This document shows positions 19,172 to 26,377 of a stretch of DNA of 64,000 nt, one piece after another. Made by a program: the position numbers and the translations under genes. The notes beneath the pieces are model-generated. The model made no database searches. It saw only the letters and a program-made list of their open reading frames with translations, and had not been told where the DNA came from. The DNA comes from Bacteroidales bacterium (GTDB taxonomy: Bacteria > Bacteroidota > Bacteroidia > Bacteroidales > UBA932): contig JAGBJY010000029.1 in assembly GCA_017934185.1 (NCBI GenBank), forward strand, positions 1 to 64,000, written 5' to 3'. Every line of letters starts with the position of its first letter. The first letter of the stretch is position 1.

Positions 19172-19201
19172 AAAAAAGATAGGGGACCGTCGTCCTCTAT
19201 C
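19172..19201 (-). terminator. Intrinsic terminator or attenuator before rimP
   Basis: On the minus strand a 10-bp stem with one mismatch (arms 19192-19201 and 19178-19187, loop 4 nt) is followed directly by six T residues (19172-19177). It could end the tmk-DoxX transcript, which stops 46 nt upstream. However, the best promoter for rimP (19215-19246) is upstream of it, so transcripts from that promoter would meet this hairpin within about 40 nt. Confidence 0.65.
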
Positions 19202-19214
19202 TCGTTCACGGGCA

Positions 19215-19246
19215 CAAAGGTAGGAAATAATTTGGAAAAATGCAAA
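19215..19246 (-). promoter_or_regulatory. Promoter for rimP-nusA-infB
   Basis: On the minus strand TTTG (19246-19243), a 20-bp spacer and TACCTTTG (19222-19215) match the Bacteroidota consensus. The -33 box adjoins the 3' end of the preceding gene. Confidence 0.7.
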
Positions 19247-20293
19247 TTACATGAGCAGTAAGATAGCGCCAAGGGCCACGCAGAAACCCTGGGCGGTGAG
19301 GCGCCGGCGGACAAGATGATGGGACGACACGATAAGCGGGTCATCGGCCAGGTCGGCGGCAAAGCTTTCCGGGAGGTCGCCGGCTTTCCATTTGTAGATG
19401 AGCTCACCGTCTGAGAAATAGGTGCCGCCCCCGTTGGAACGGTTCAGGGTGATGAGGGTCTTGTAATCGGCAAAATACAGCGGCAGTGTGGCGGGAACGC
19501 CCATTTCCTGCATTTGTGCAGGATAGGAGGCCACCAGCACCAGCGGCAGGGCACCGGCGGCTTCGGCCTTCTGCACCTGGGCCTGGAGCGTAGTCCAATC
19601 GGCCTCGGAGGGCTTGTACACGGAGAACACGGCCACTTTCCCCACGGCGGCAAGCCGGTCCGGGTACTCCCCTTCGGCGCTGCGGAAACTGAGCATGGCC
19701 GATGAGGCGAGGGCTTCGTCGGAGGCGTCATCGTCCAGCGAAGCATAGAGCTGGGTACCGGTGGTGAAATCCGTAAATTCCACGATAGGGAGATGCAAAT
19801 TGCTGTAAAGGCAGGCCATGAGGATGCAGGCGAGACCCAGCGAGAAGGCCACATATTTCTTGGGCTTAGGCTCTCCCAAACTGCGCAGGGGCGTAAAGGC
19901 GAATACCGACAAAGCCAGAAGCAGCAGGTTTTTCAGGAAGCTCTGCGCATGGGTGAGATGGATGGCCTGCCCGAAACATCCGCAGTCCATTACGGGGTTC
20001 CGGAGCCACAGAATAAAGGTAACCAGCGTAAAGAAAGCGAGCATCAGGTAGGTGGCCATGGCATAAATGCGCCGCACAACCCCCGTCACAAGCCCTACGC
20101 CGATGATGCATTCTATCAGTGAAAGCACAATGCCGATAAGTTTGGCCGACGGCTGTAAAAAGCCGATATGCAGGAACTTGCAGTATTCCGTAACGATGAG
20201 CATGGTGCCCACCGGGTCTGCCAGCTTCAGGAGGCCCGACACCAGGAAAACGATGCCCACCAGAATGGCGGCTTTGCGCTTGATGTTCTTCAT
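19247..20293 (-). CDS. DoxX/MauE-like membrane protein with CGCFG motif
   Basis: The 348-aa protein begins with four predicted transmembrane helices in the first about 150 residues, including VGIVFLVSGLLKLADPVGT, the DoxX/MauE-type opening. NPVMDCGCFGQ is the cysteine-containing motif of the family. After a fifth hydrophobic segment (about 148-163) comes an extracytoplasmic region of about 170 residues, then a C-terminal hydrophobic segment. Relatives are linked to redox processes such as disulfide or quinol chemistry, but the specific function is unknown. Its start overlaps the tmk stop by 4 bp (ATGA), so it is translationally coupled to tmk. Confidence 0.75.
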   Translation of the reverse strand: MKNIKRKAAILVGIVFLVSGLLKLADPVGTMLIVTEYCKFLHIGFLQPSAKLIGIVLSLIECIIGVGLVTGVVRRIYAMATYLMLAFFTLVTFILWLRNPVMDCGCFGQAIHLTHAQSFLKNLLLLALSVFAFTPLRSLGEPKPKKYVAFSLGLACILMACLYSNLHLPIVEFTDFTTGTQLYASLDDDASDEALASSAMLSFRSAEGEYPDRLAAVGKVAVFSVYKPSEADWTTLQAQVQKAEAAGALPLVLVASYPAQMQEMGVPATLPLYFADYKTLITLNRSNGGGTYFSDGELIYKWKAGDLPESFAADLADDPLIVSSHHLVRRRLTAQGFCVALGAILLLM

Positions 20294-20964
20294 ACCCTGT
20301 CCACTGCGGCTTTAACACGGGCAAAAATAGCTTCCGGAGACAGCATGAGGCCGTTTTCATCGGCACAGTCTATGCGCTGGAAATGAGGGTCCCGCCGGGT
20401 TTCCCCCAGATACATCTCCCTCACCTCCTTCTGGAAAGCGATGGATGCCTCGTGGATGTCCTGCGCCCCTTCCAGGTAATTGCGGTCCGCCCCGGCGCGA
20501 TGCCGGGAAAGGCTCTGCTCAACAAAGCCGATGGGAACGTCCAGGAAAAGGTTCAGGTCCGGAACCGGCAGGCCGAAGTCGCCGTATTCCGTATTGAAAA
20601 TCCAGTCGCGGAGCTGCTCCTTTTCCTCAGGAGCCTTGAGCTTGGCACACTGGTAAGCGATATTGGAATAGACATAGCGGTCCAGGAGGACGGTTTTGCC
20701 ATCGGCCAGGGCTTTTTTCATGAGAGGGGCTGCACCGTGGCGGTCTTCGGCAAAAAGGAGGGCCACCAGCTGCGGATGCACAGCCTCGTTGGCGCCGAAG
20801 TCTCCGCGCAGGAAGCGGGAAATGAGGTCTCCGTACACGGGAGCGTCATAGCGGGGGAAATGGATATACTCCAATTCCCCGTATTTGTCTGTCAGGTAAT
20901 TCCTTAACAACTTGACCTGCGTAGACTTCCCAGCCCCGTCAAGTCCTTCTAATACAACCAGCAT
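20290..20964 (-). CDS. tmk: Thymidylate kinase
   Basis: Tmk phosphorylates dTMP to dTDP. The P-loop EGLDGAGKST is at residues 6-15, DRYVYSNIAYQ is the DRY-type motif that contacts dTMP, and the LID region (SRHRAGADRNYLEG) follows. The length of 224 aa is normal. It is first in a two-gene unit with the DoxX-like gene. Confidence 0.96.
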   Translation of the reverse strand: MLVVLEGLDGAGKSTQVKLLRNYLTDKYGELEYIHFPRYDAPVYGDLISRFLRGDFGANEAVHPQLVALLFAEDRHGAAPLMKKALADGKTVLLDRYVYSNIAYQCAKLKAPEEKEQLRDWIFNTEYGDFGLPVPDLNLFLDVPIGFVEQSLSRHRAGADRNYLEGAQDIHEASIAFQKEVREMYLGETRRDPHFQRIDCADENGLMLSPEAIFARVKAAVDRV

Positions 20965-20985
20965 GCTATCTTTTTATGTCGCTTG

Positions 20986-20993
20986 CAAAGATA
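20986..20993 (-). promoter_or_regulatory. Candidate -7 box for tmk
   Basis: TATCTTTG on the minus strand, 21 nt before the tmk start. No TTTG was found at the standard upstream distance. Confidence 0.45.
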
Positions 20994-21058
20994 ACACTTT
21001 TTTACCGTCTTTCCATCCGGGTGCTTAATTTGCTGATTATCAGTTATTTTCTTAAAAC

Positions 21059-21086
21059 CGGTACCGATTTTTTCGGTACCGATTTT
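21059..21086. repeat. Tandem CGGTACCGATTT repeats between tmk and msrA
   Basis: Two copies at 21059-21070 and 21074-21086 (15-nt period) each hold the palindrome CGGTACCG. They lie about 50-75 nt upstream of the candidate msrA promoter. A 5-1-5 palindrome CTGATTATCAG lies at 21033-21043. They could be operator sites, but no matching regulator is visible in the window. Confidence 0.45.
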
Positions 21087-21134
21087 ACGCAAACAACTCT
21101 GAATCAACAGATTATGTTACAAGAAAAAATGTTG

Positions 21135-21142
21135 TATCTTTG
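21135..21142 (+). promoter_or_regulatory. Candidate -7 box abutting msrA
   Basis: TATCTTTG ends 5 nt before the msrA ATG at 21148. Transcription starts typically fall a few bases after this box, so the mRNA would have almost no leader. No convincing -33 TTTG is present. Confidence 0.45.
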
Positions 21143-21147
21143 TGAGC

Positions 21148-22047
21148 ATGAAAGAAATCTATTTTGCAGCAGGGTGTTTCTGGGGAGCACAGTACTTTTT
21201 CAGTCAGGTGGACGGGGTGAAAGAAGCGCTGTGCGGCTATGCCAACGGCAACACGGCCCATCCTAAATACGAAGAGGTGTACACCGACACCACGGGCTAT
21301 GCCGAAACCGTAAAAGTCAGCTACAACCCTGAAAGAGTGAGCCTTACAGAGCTTACAAGCCTGTTTTTCACCATCATTAACCCGCTGAGCCTGAACAGGC
21401 AAGGGGCCGATGAAGGGACCCGCTACCGCACCGGTGTGTACTACACGGATGCTCAAGAGAAGGCCGCAATCCAGGCTGTCTTCCAGGCTGAAGAAGCCAA
21501 GGTGGGCGCTCCCCTTGTGGTGGAGCTGGAACCGCTCAGGAGCTTCTACCCCGCCGAAGAGCGTCACCAGGACTACCTGGACAAAAACCCCGGAGGCTAC
21601 TGTCACGTCCCCCTCAAGACCTTCCGCTATCTGCGTCTGTACCAAGACCTTAAACTCATCCTTGCCGATGAGCCCGACCCCATTGCCCGCATGGCCAATA
21701 CCGCCGCCCTCATTCAGGAACGCTTGCACTTTTTCTGGACCGGTTTCTACCGGGTACAGGGAGAAGAACTGGTACTGGGCCCGTTCCAGGGACCATCGGC
21801 CTGTATGCGCATCGGCTACGGAAAGGGAGTCTGCGGAACGGCCTGGAAGGAGGCTCGCACGCTCCTTGTGCCGGATGTGGAGGCTTTCCCCGGGCACATA
21901 GCCTGTTCCAGCGAATCCCGCAGCGAGATTGTTGTGCCGGTGATGCGCGGCGGTAAAGTGACGGCCGTCCTGGACATTGACAGCAAGGAACTGGCCATGT
22001 TTGACACCACCGACGCCACCTGGCTGGAGCGCATCTCATGTATCTGA
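21148..22047 (+). CDS. msrA: Bifunctional MsrA - free methionine-(R)-sulfoxide reductase (GAF) fusion
   Basis: Residues 1 to about 165 are MsrA, which reduces S-form methionine sulfoxide. The catalytic Cys is in AAGCFWG, with GYANGNTAHPKYEEVYTDTT and RSFYPAEERHQDYL further on. Residues about 170-297 are a GAF-fold free-Met-(R)-sulfoxide reductase (fRMsr, MsrC type): WTGFYRV, GKGVCGTAWKEARTLLVPDV and PGHIACSSESRSEIVVPV carry its conserved cysteines. One 299-aa chain could thus repair both stereoisomers. The ATG at 21148 is preferred over a GTG at 21142 that overlaps the -7 box. It overlaps folP by 10 bp. Confidence 0.9.
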   Translation: MKEIYFAAGCFWGAQYFFSQVDGVKEALCGYANGNTAHPKYEEVYTDTTGYAETVKVSYNPERVSLTELTSLFFTIINPLSLNRQGADEGTRYRTGVYYTDAQEKAAIQAVFQAEEAKVGAPLVVELEPLRSFYPAEERHQDYLDKNPGGYCHVPLKTFRYLRLYQDLKLILADEPDPIARMANTAALIQERLHFFWTGFYRVQGEELVLGPFQGPSACMRIGYGKGVCGTAWKEARTLLVPDVEAFPGHIACSSESRSEIVVPVMRGGKVTAVLDIDSKELAMFDTTDATWLERISCI

Positions 22048-22922
22048 CGACCAAAATAATGGGCATCCTGAACCTGACGCCGGATTCATTCTACCCCGGC
22101 AGCAGGGTTCAGACCGATGACTTCCTGCAGCGCTTTACCGGAATGCTGGAAGAGGGAGCCGATGTAGTGGACATTGGCGCCTGCAGCACCCGGCCGGGAG
22201 CCCCGCAGCCCTCGCTGGAGGAAGAATGGCGCCGGTTGGAGCCTGCCCTGGAAGTCCTTGCAGAAGCCGGTGGAAGGGAGGCCTTTTCCGGAGCATTTGC
22301 CCGGACAGGGTCGCGAAGCGACGCGGAGGAAAAGGCCTCCCCTCTGCCGGAGCTCTCCATCGACACCTACCGCAGTGAAATCGTACAAAGGGCCTACGAG
22401 CATATCGGCCCCTTTATGGTGAACGACATCAGTGCGGGAGCCCTGGACCCCAATATGCTGGAAACGGTGGGGCGACTGGGGCTTCCTTACGTGGCCATGC
22501 ACATGCGCGGAACGCCGGAAAACATGCAGGAGTACACTGAGTATCAGGATATTATTGCCGATATCAACGCCTACTTCCGGGCCTTTGCCGCCCGGGCCGA
22601 AGCAGCCGGCATCCGCCAGTGGATCCTGGACCCGGGCTTCGGCTTTTCCAAAACCCTGGAGCAAAACTGGGAACTGCTGCGGCGCCTGGACCAAATCCAA
22701 ACCGGCGGACACGAAATGCTGGTGGGCCTCTCGCGCAAAAGCATGGTGTACAAAAAACTGGGCATCACTCCCGAAGAAGCGATGCCCGCTACGCAAGTTG
22801 TTCAGGCCGCGGCCCTGCAAAAAGGAGCCACCTGGCTGCGCGTCCATGACGTCAAAGCCGCCGCTCAGACCGCCAGGCTCTATTCTACAATATACACATC
22901 CTCGCCGGGTGCGGCAAAGTGA
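22038..22922 (+). CDS. folP: Dihydropteroate synthase with palindromic insertion
   Basis: FolP condenses pABA with hydroxymethyl-dihydropterin diphosphate in folate synthesis and is the sulfonamide target. KIMGILNLTPDSFYPGS, VVDIGACSTRPGA, ELSIDTYRSEI, FMVNDISAGA and ILDPGFGFSKT are the standard motifs. Residues about 80-102 (GREAFSGAFARTGSRSDAEE and following) have no counterpart in the family and come from family A element A2. They sit on the surface loop before the SIDT strand, so activity may be retained. The gene overlaps the msrA fusion at its start and the divIC-like gene at its end (43 bp, convergent). Confidence 0.94.
   Translation: MYLTTKIMGILNLTPDSFYPGSRVQTDDFLQRFTGMLEEGADVVDIGACSTRPGAPQPSLEEEWRRLEPALEVLAEAGGREAFSGAFARTGSRSDAEEKASPLPELSIDTYRSEIVQRAYEHIGPFMVNDISAGALDPNMLETVGRLGLPYVAMHMRGTPENMQEYTEYQDIIADINAYFRAFAARAEAAGIRQWILDPGFGFSKTLEQNWELLRRLDQIQTGGHEMLVGLSRKSMVYKKLGITPEEAMPATQVVQAAALQKGATWLRVHDVKAAAQTARLYSTIYTSSPGAAK
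22276..22341. repeat. Family A palindromic element (copy A2) inside folP
   Basis: Perfect 14-bp arms (22276-22289 and 22328-22341), with imperfect pairing extending further out, flank exactly the 38-nt loop found in A1 but in opposite orientation. The arms differ from A1 (the A1 arm carries an extra AGAGCCT-like segment on both sides), yet remain self-complementary. Confidence 0.9.
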
Positions 22923-23185
22923 TAGGTATCCCGGGCAAACTTCTCCAGGGAATCCTTATTGGTGCTGAGGGTCTGAATCTCGGACTCCATCTGGTCAATC
23001 TCCGTCTGCAGACGGGTCATTTCCTTCTGCTGGTTTTTCACCTCCACGCTGGCCCGTATCCAGTTAAGCACGCTGTTGTGGGCAAAAAACAGCAGCCAGA
23101 GGGCCACCACGGTGGTGACCACAATGACAAACGGCAACAGGTAGTTATGCTCACTGCGCTTGAGCCATGCGAATTTATTCCCCAT
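22880..23185 (-). CDS. DivIC/FtsB-like septum formation initiator protein
   Basis: The 101-aa single-pass membrane protein has a short cytoplasmic N-terminus, one transmembrane helix (about residues 17-35) and a coiled coil (about 45-80). It ends ARDTYHFAAPGEDVYIVE, the motif typical of Bacteroidota FtsB/DivIC proteins. These bridge FtsL and FtsQ in the divisome. The gene is convergent with folP and overlaps its last 43 bp, which is long for a convergent overlap. It overlaps the CPBP gene upstream by 11 bp. Confidence 0.85.
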   Translation of the reverse strand: MGNKFAWLKRSEHNYLLPFVIVVTTVVALWLLFFAHNSVLNWIRASVEVKNQQKEMTRLQTEIDQMESEIQTLSTNKDSLEKFARDTYHFAAPGEDVYIVE

Positions 23186-24116
23186 CGGCCACCAATTCTA
23201 TGCTGTCAATATTGCCGCGCCGCTGCTCCAGGGGGATGCGGCGGAATGCCAGGATGCAGGCCACCAGGACGCAAACGCCCAGCACGTAAACGCCAATATA
23301 CACGCCCCTGGGCATGATTTCAAACCAATAGTCCACGTCCTGCAGCGAAGGAATCTGGGCTGCCACCACGGCAAAACCATTGTTCACAAAGTGGATGAGC
23401 ATGGTAAGCAGCAGTGACCCCGTCTTGTAGTACACATAGCCCATGATTACACCGATGATAAAGGCGTTGAGGGCCTGCCAGGGATTCAGATGAATGACCG
23501 CGAAGAACAGGGCCGACACCACAATGGCCCACCCCGGCTTCATCTTGGTCAGGAGCCCGCGAAGCACCATGCCCCGGCAAAGCCACTCCTCAAAGACGGG
23601 AGCAAAAATGGCCGTGAGGAGGAAGGAACTCCAGAAAGGACCGCCTGTCATGCTTTGCATCAGCTCCATGACGGCGTCATAGAACTGCTTCATGCCGGGG
23701 GTAAGGGTGGTGAGCTTGTAATTGTAGTAATTGGGAAGATCGGCGGCTATCATGGTGGAGAGGGTAAGCGCCACCGTGATAAGGCCGATTTGCCATCCCT
23801 TGAACGGGCCGAAATGGCTGCTGTTGAGCTTGTACCCCGTCTCAAAGAGGCTGTTGCGCTGACTCTTCTGCGCCGCATAGAGCATGGCCGGGATAAAAGA
23901 CAGCGGGTACACCACCAGCATGCTGTAGTTCTCTATGATGCTCTGTGGTGTAAACAGGCCGAAAATGGCCACCACCAGGCTGCCCAGCAGGTTGCCGGCC
24001 AGGAACCAGGCCAGCAGGGCAAACATGCCCCCCACGCCCGGGACATACCAGGACTGGCCGGCATAGAGGTCGTAGTTATTGACCTTCCTTGCTTTTTGGA
24101 AAAACACAGGGGGCAT
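23175..24116 (-). CDS. CPBP family intramembrane glutamic endopeptidase
   Basis: The 313-aa polytopic membrane protein has the CPBP (Abi) signatures FEEWLCRGMVLRG (EExxxR), FAVIHLNPWQAL (FxxxH) and a later IHFVNN His/Asn, predicted to form the membrane-embedded catalytic site. About eight hydrophobic segments are visible. The homologues include CAAX prenyl protease Rce1 and bacteriocin-immunity proteins; the substrate here is unknown. It lies between a nucleotidyltransferase gene (1-nt gap) and the DivIC-like gene, probably as one operon. Confidence 0.88.
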   Translation of the reverse strand: MPPVFFQKARKVNNYDLYAGQSWYVPGVGGMFALLAWFLAGNLLGSLVVAIFGLFTPQSIIENYSMLVVYPLSFIPAMLYAAQKSQRNSLFETGYKLNSSHFGPFKGWQIGLITVALTLSTMIAADLPNYYNYKLTTLTPGMKQFYDAVMELMQSMTGGPFWSSFLLTAIFAPVFEEWLCRGMVLRGLLTKMKPGWAIVVSALFFAVIHLNPWQALNAFIIGVIMGYVYYKTGSLLLTMLIHFVNNGFAVVAAQIPSLQDVDYWFEIMPRGVYIGVYVLGVCVLVACILAFRRIPLEQRRGNIDSIELVADGE

Positions 24117-24117
24117 A

Positions 24118-25050
24118 TCAATAGAGCGGGCTGGGATAAATCCCCTTTTCTACCAGTTCGGCAAATTTGGCCACCACGCCCGGACGGTCTTCCTTATAGG
24201 TGACACCGAACCAGTGGGAAGGCGTGGAAAGCACTTCGCAGGAGCCGTTTCCGGCCTTCACAATGCAGTCTACGGCATAAGGGATGTAGAATTCGCTCTT
24301 GGGCTCCTGGATATGGGTCTCCAGGAAACCGGAGAACAGTCCTTCGCTCCGCTCAAAATAATCCGGGGTGAAACCCCACATATTCATGGAGCAGAGGGCT
24401 TTGGCATCCAGGACAAGGTGCTTTTCGCCATTGACGGAATTATCTCCGTACACCTTGCCATCGGCCTCACGGGCAATGTTCAGATGTTCGGCCACGTCTG
24501 TGAGATGACCCTTGGCGTCATAGGAACAGATGCCGCGGGAGACGCTGCCGTTCTCGCTGAGGGTGTTCTCCAGCTCAAAGCCCACAATGCAGTACTGGCC
24601 CTCAGTCTGGGCATGATTACGGCACCACTCGCCCAGAATGCGGAAAGACTCCTTGCCATAGAAGTCATCGCCGTTGATGACGGCAAAAGGCTCCTTGATT
24701 ACGTCCTTGGCCATGAGCACGGCATGGGCGGTGCCCCAAGGTTTCACACGTTCCCCGGGAACGGTAAACGGGGCGGGAATCTTGGTGAGTTCCTGGGTTA
24801 CGAAGACAAACTCCAGCGGCTCGCCATCCACGGTTTTCACGCCGGCGTATTTGGCGTTCACGGCCTCTTCCATCTGTGCCTTGAAAGACTCCCGGACAAT
24901 ATAGACCACTTTGCCGAAACCGGCTTCCACGGCATCGTGGATGGAATAATCGATAATGGTTTCTCCGTGAGGGCCCAGGCCATCCATTTGCTTGAGTCCG
25001 CCATAACGGCTGCCCATACCGGCAGCAAGAACTAAAAGGGTAGGTTTCAT
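24118..25050 (-). CDS. Sugar nucleotidyltransferase family protein
   Basis: The 310-aa protein starts LLVLAAGMGSRYGGLKQMD, the glycine-rich nucleotide-binding loop of NDP-sugar pyrophosphorylases. AVINGDDFYG supplies the metal-binding Asp residues, and SRGICSYD and HWFGVTYKED follow. The family transfers NMP from an NTP onto a sugar 1-phosphate, but no sugar can be assigned. Neighbours offer no pathway hint apart from murQ (amino-sugar recycling) upstream. Confidence 0.85.
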   Translation of the reverse strand: MKPTLLVLAAGMGSRYGGLKQMDGLGPHGETIIDYSIHDAVEAGFGKVVYIVRESFKAQMEEAVNAKYAGVKTVDGEPLEFVFVTQELTKIPAPFTVPGERVKPWGTAHAVLMAKDVIKEPFAVINGDDFYGKESFRILGEWCRNHAQTEGQYCIVGFELENTLSENGSVSRGICSYDAKGHLTDVAEHLNIAREADGKVYGDNSVNGEKHLVLDAKALCSMNMWGFTPDYFERSEGLFSGFLETHIQEPKSEFYIPYAVDCIVKAGNGSCEVLSTPSHWFGVTYKEDRPGVVAKFAELVEKGIYPSPLY

Positions 25051-25065
25051 AAGTATGTGTTTGAT

Positions 25066-25497
25066 TTATTTCTTTTTTCTGCGGCGTTCGCGCACGCGAT
25101 AGGCACTTTCCACCACCAACTGGTCCTGGAAACAGCCTCGGGCTGCCAGCAGATTGCAGATGCAGATGACCAGGGGGAAAACGGCCGTCCAGCTGAACAC
25201 CGGTCCCTCAAAGCTGAAATACAAGTAGGCCACCCAAGCCTGCATGCCCAGGGCTATGATGCCGGAGAGCACCGCCAGGCGCATTTGCAGGATGCGGGAA
25301 CGGAAGACCACCAGGGCCAGGACCACCAGAAAAGCCAGAATCCCCAGCAGAATGCCGAAATACGGCTTCTGAAGCTGCCACCAGCTGATGCGCTCCAGCC
25401 CGTCGGGGCCGGCTACACTATAAGCGGTACTGAAACAAAGCGCTGCCACCAGGGCAGTGGAGATAAGCAGATAAAGCGTCTGAATTCTTTGCCACAT
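25066..25497 (-). CDS. DUF4293 family membrane protein
   Basis: The protein (143 aa) begins MWQRIQTLYLLIST, the hallmark of DUF4293, and has four transmembrane helices with a very basic tail (RVRERRRKKK). The function is unknown. It is restricted to Bacteroidota as far as I know. It lies 3 nt after murQ and 15 nt before the nucleotidyltransferase gene on the same strand. Confidence 0.88.
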   Translation of the reverse strand: MWQRIQTLYLLISTALVAALCFSTAYSVAGPDGLERISWWQLQKPYFGILLGILAFLVVLALVVFRSRILQMRLAVLSGIIALGMQAWVAYLYFSFEGPVFSWTAVFPLVICICNLLAARGCFQDQLVVESAYRVRERRRKKK

Positions 25498-25500
25498 AAG

Positions 25501-26307
25501 CTATTTCTTCAAATAAGCGTCCACGGCGGCGCGCACCTGCCCGTACTGCAGCAGAAGGGCTTTGGCCTTGTCATAATCCGTAATGCCGGTGCCTTCCATA
25601 ATCATGCGGGTGCCGCGGTCTACCAGTTTTTTGTTGGTGAGCTGCATATCCACCATCTTGTTGCCTTTGACATGCCCCAGCTTAATCATGGAAGCCGTGG
25701 AAATCATGTTCAGGATAAGTTTGGCCGATGTGCCGGATTTCATGCGGGTAGAGCCCGTCACAAACTCCGGGCCCACCGGTGCCACCATGGCAATTTCGGC
25801 CGCCTGGACCACCGCCGAGTCCTCGTTGTTGGTGATGGCGCCCGTGAGCATGCCGAATTCGCGGGCTTTCCGGATGGCCCCCACCACGTAAGGAGCACCA
25901 CCGGAGGCCGTAATGCCCACCAGGGTGTCTTCCCGGGTAAGCTGGAAGGCCTGGAGGTCTTGCCAACCCTGTTCATAATTGTCTTCGGCCCCTTCCACGG
26001 CGTTGCGGATGGCATCGTCGCCACCGGCCATGATGCCGATGAAAGTGTCCGTCACGCCATAGGTGGGAGGAATTTCCGAGGCATCCACAATGCCCAGCCG
26101 GCCCGAGGTGCCTGCTCCGGTATAGAAGACCCGCCCCCCGCGGGCCACCCTTTCCACAATGCCGTCCACCAGCTTTTCAATGGCCGGAATGGCCAGCGCC
26201 ACCGCTTCCGGGACCTGCCGGTCCTCTGCATTGATTCCCTCCAATATATCGAGCGTGGACATCTGGTCCAAATGCTCATAATGTGATGACTGTTCCGTGG
26301 TACGCAT
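25501..26307 (-). CDS. murQ: N-acetylmuramic acid 6-phosphate etherase
   Basis: MurQ cleaves the lactyl ether of MurNAc-6-phosphate to give GlcNAc-6-phosphate in peptidoglycan recycling. The SIS-domain motifs RVFYTGAGTSGRLGIVDASE and GITASGGAPYV bind sugar phosphate, and GPEFVTGSTRMKSGTSAK holds conserved catalytic residues. I start it at 26307 (MRTTEQSSHYEHLDQMST, 268 aa); the frame is open for about 115 codons further upstream, but that sequence is antisense to fabK and non-homologous. Divergent from fabK. Confidence 0.95.
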   Translation of the reverse strand: MRTTEQSSHYEHLDQMSTLDILEGINAEDRQVPEAVALAIPAIEKLVDGIVERVARGGRVFYTGAGTSGRLGIVDASEIPPTYGVTDTFIGIMAGGDDAIRNAVEGAEDNYEQGWQDLQAFQLTREDTLVGITASGGAPYVVGAIRKAREFGMLTGAITNNEDSAVVQAAEIAMVAPVGPEFVTGSTRMKSGTSAKLILNMISTASMIKLGHVKGNKMVDMQLTNKKLVDRGTRMIMEGTGITDYDKAKALLLQYGQVRAAVDAYLKK

Positions 26308-26348
26308 ACCCGTAAAGTTTAGATTACGCGAAGTTAGGGAAAAATGAT

Positions 26349-26356
26349 TAACTTTG
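26349..26356 (+). promoter_or_regulatory. Candidate -7 box for fabK
   Basis: TAACTTTG lies 21 nt before the fabK ATG (26378). The -33 box is not convincing. Confidence 0.45.
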
Positions 26357-26377
26357 CAAGTTAAACGATATGTACGT

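Noticed and set aside
20491..20520. CCCGGC-gcgat-GCCGGG palindrome within tmk as another repeat copy
   Set aside because: The encoded segment (HRAGADRNYLEG) is the normal LID region of thymidylate kinase, so it is native sequence that happens to be palindromic.
21142..21147. GTG start for the msrA fusion two codons upstream
   Set aside because: The GTG overlaps the -7 box TATCTTTG, and the ATG at 21148 gives the usual MsrA N-terminus.
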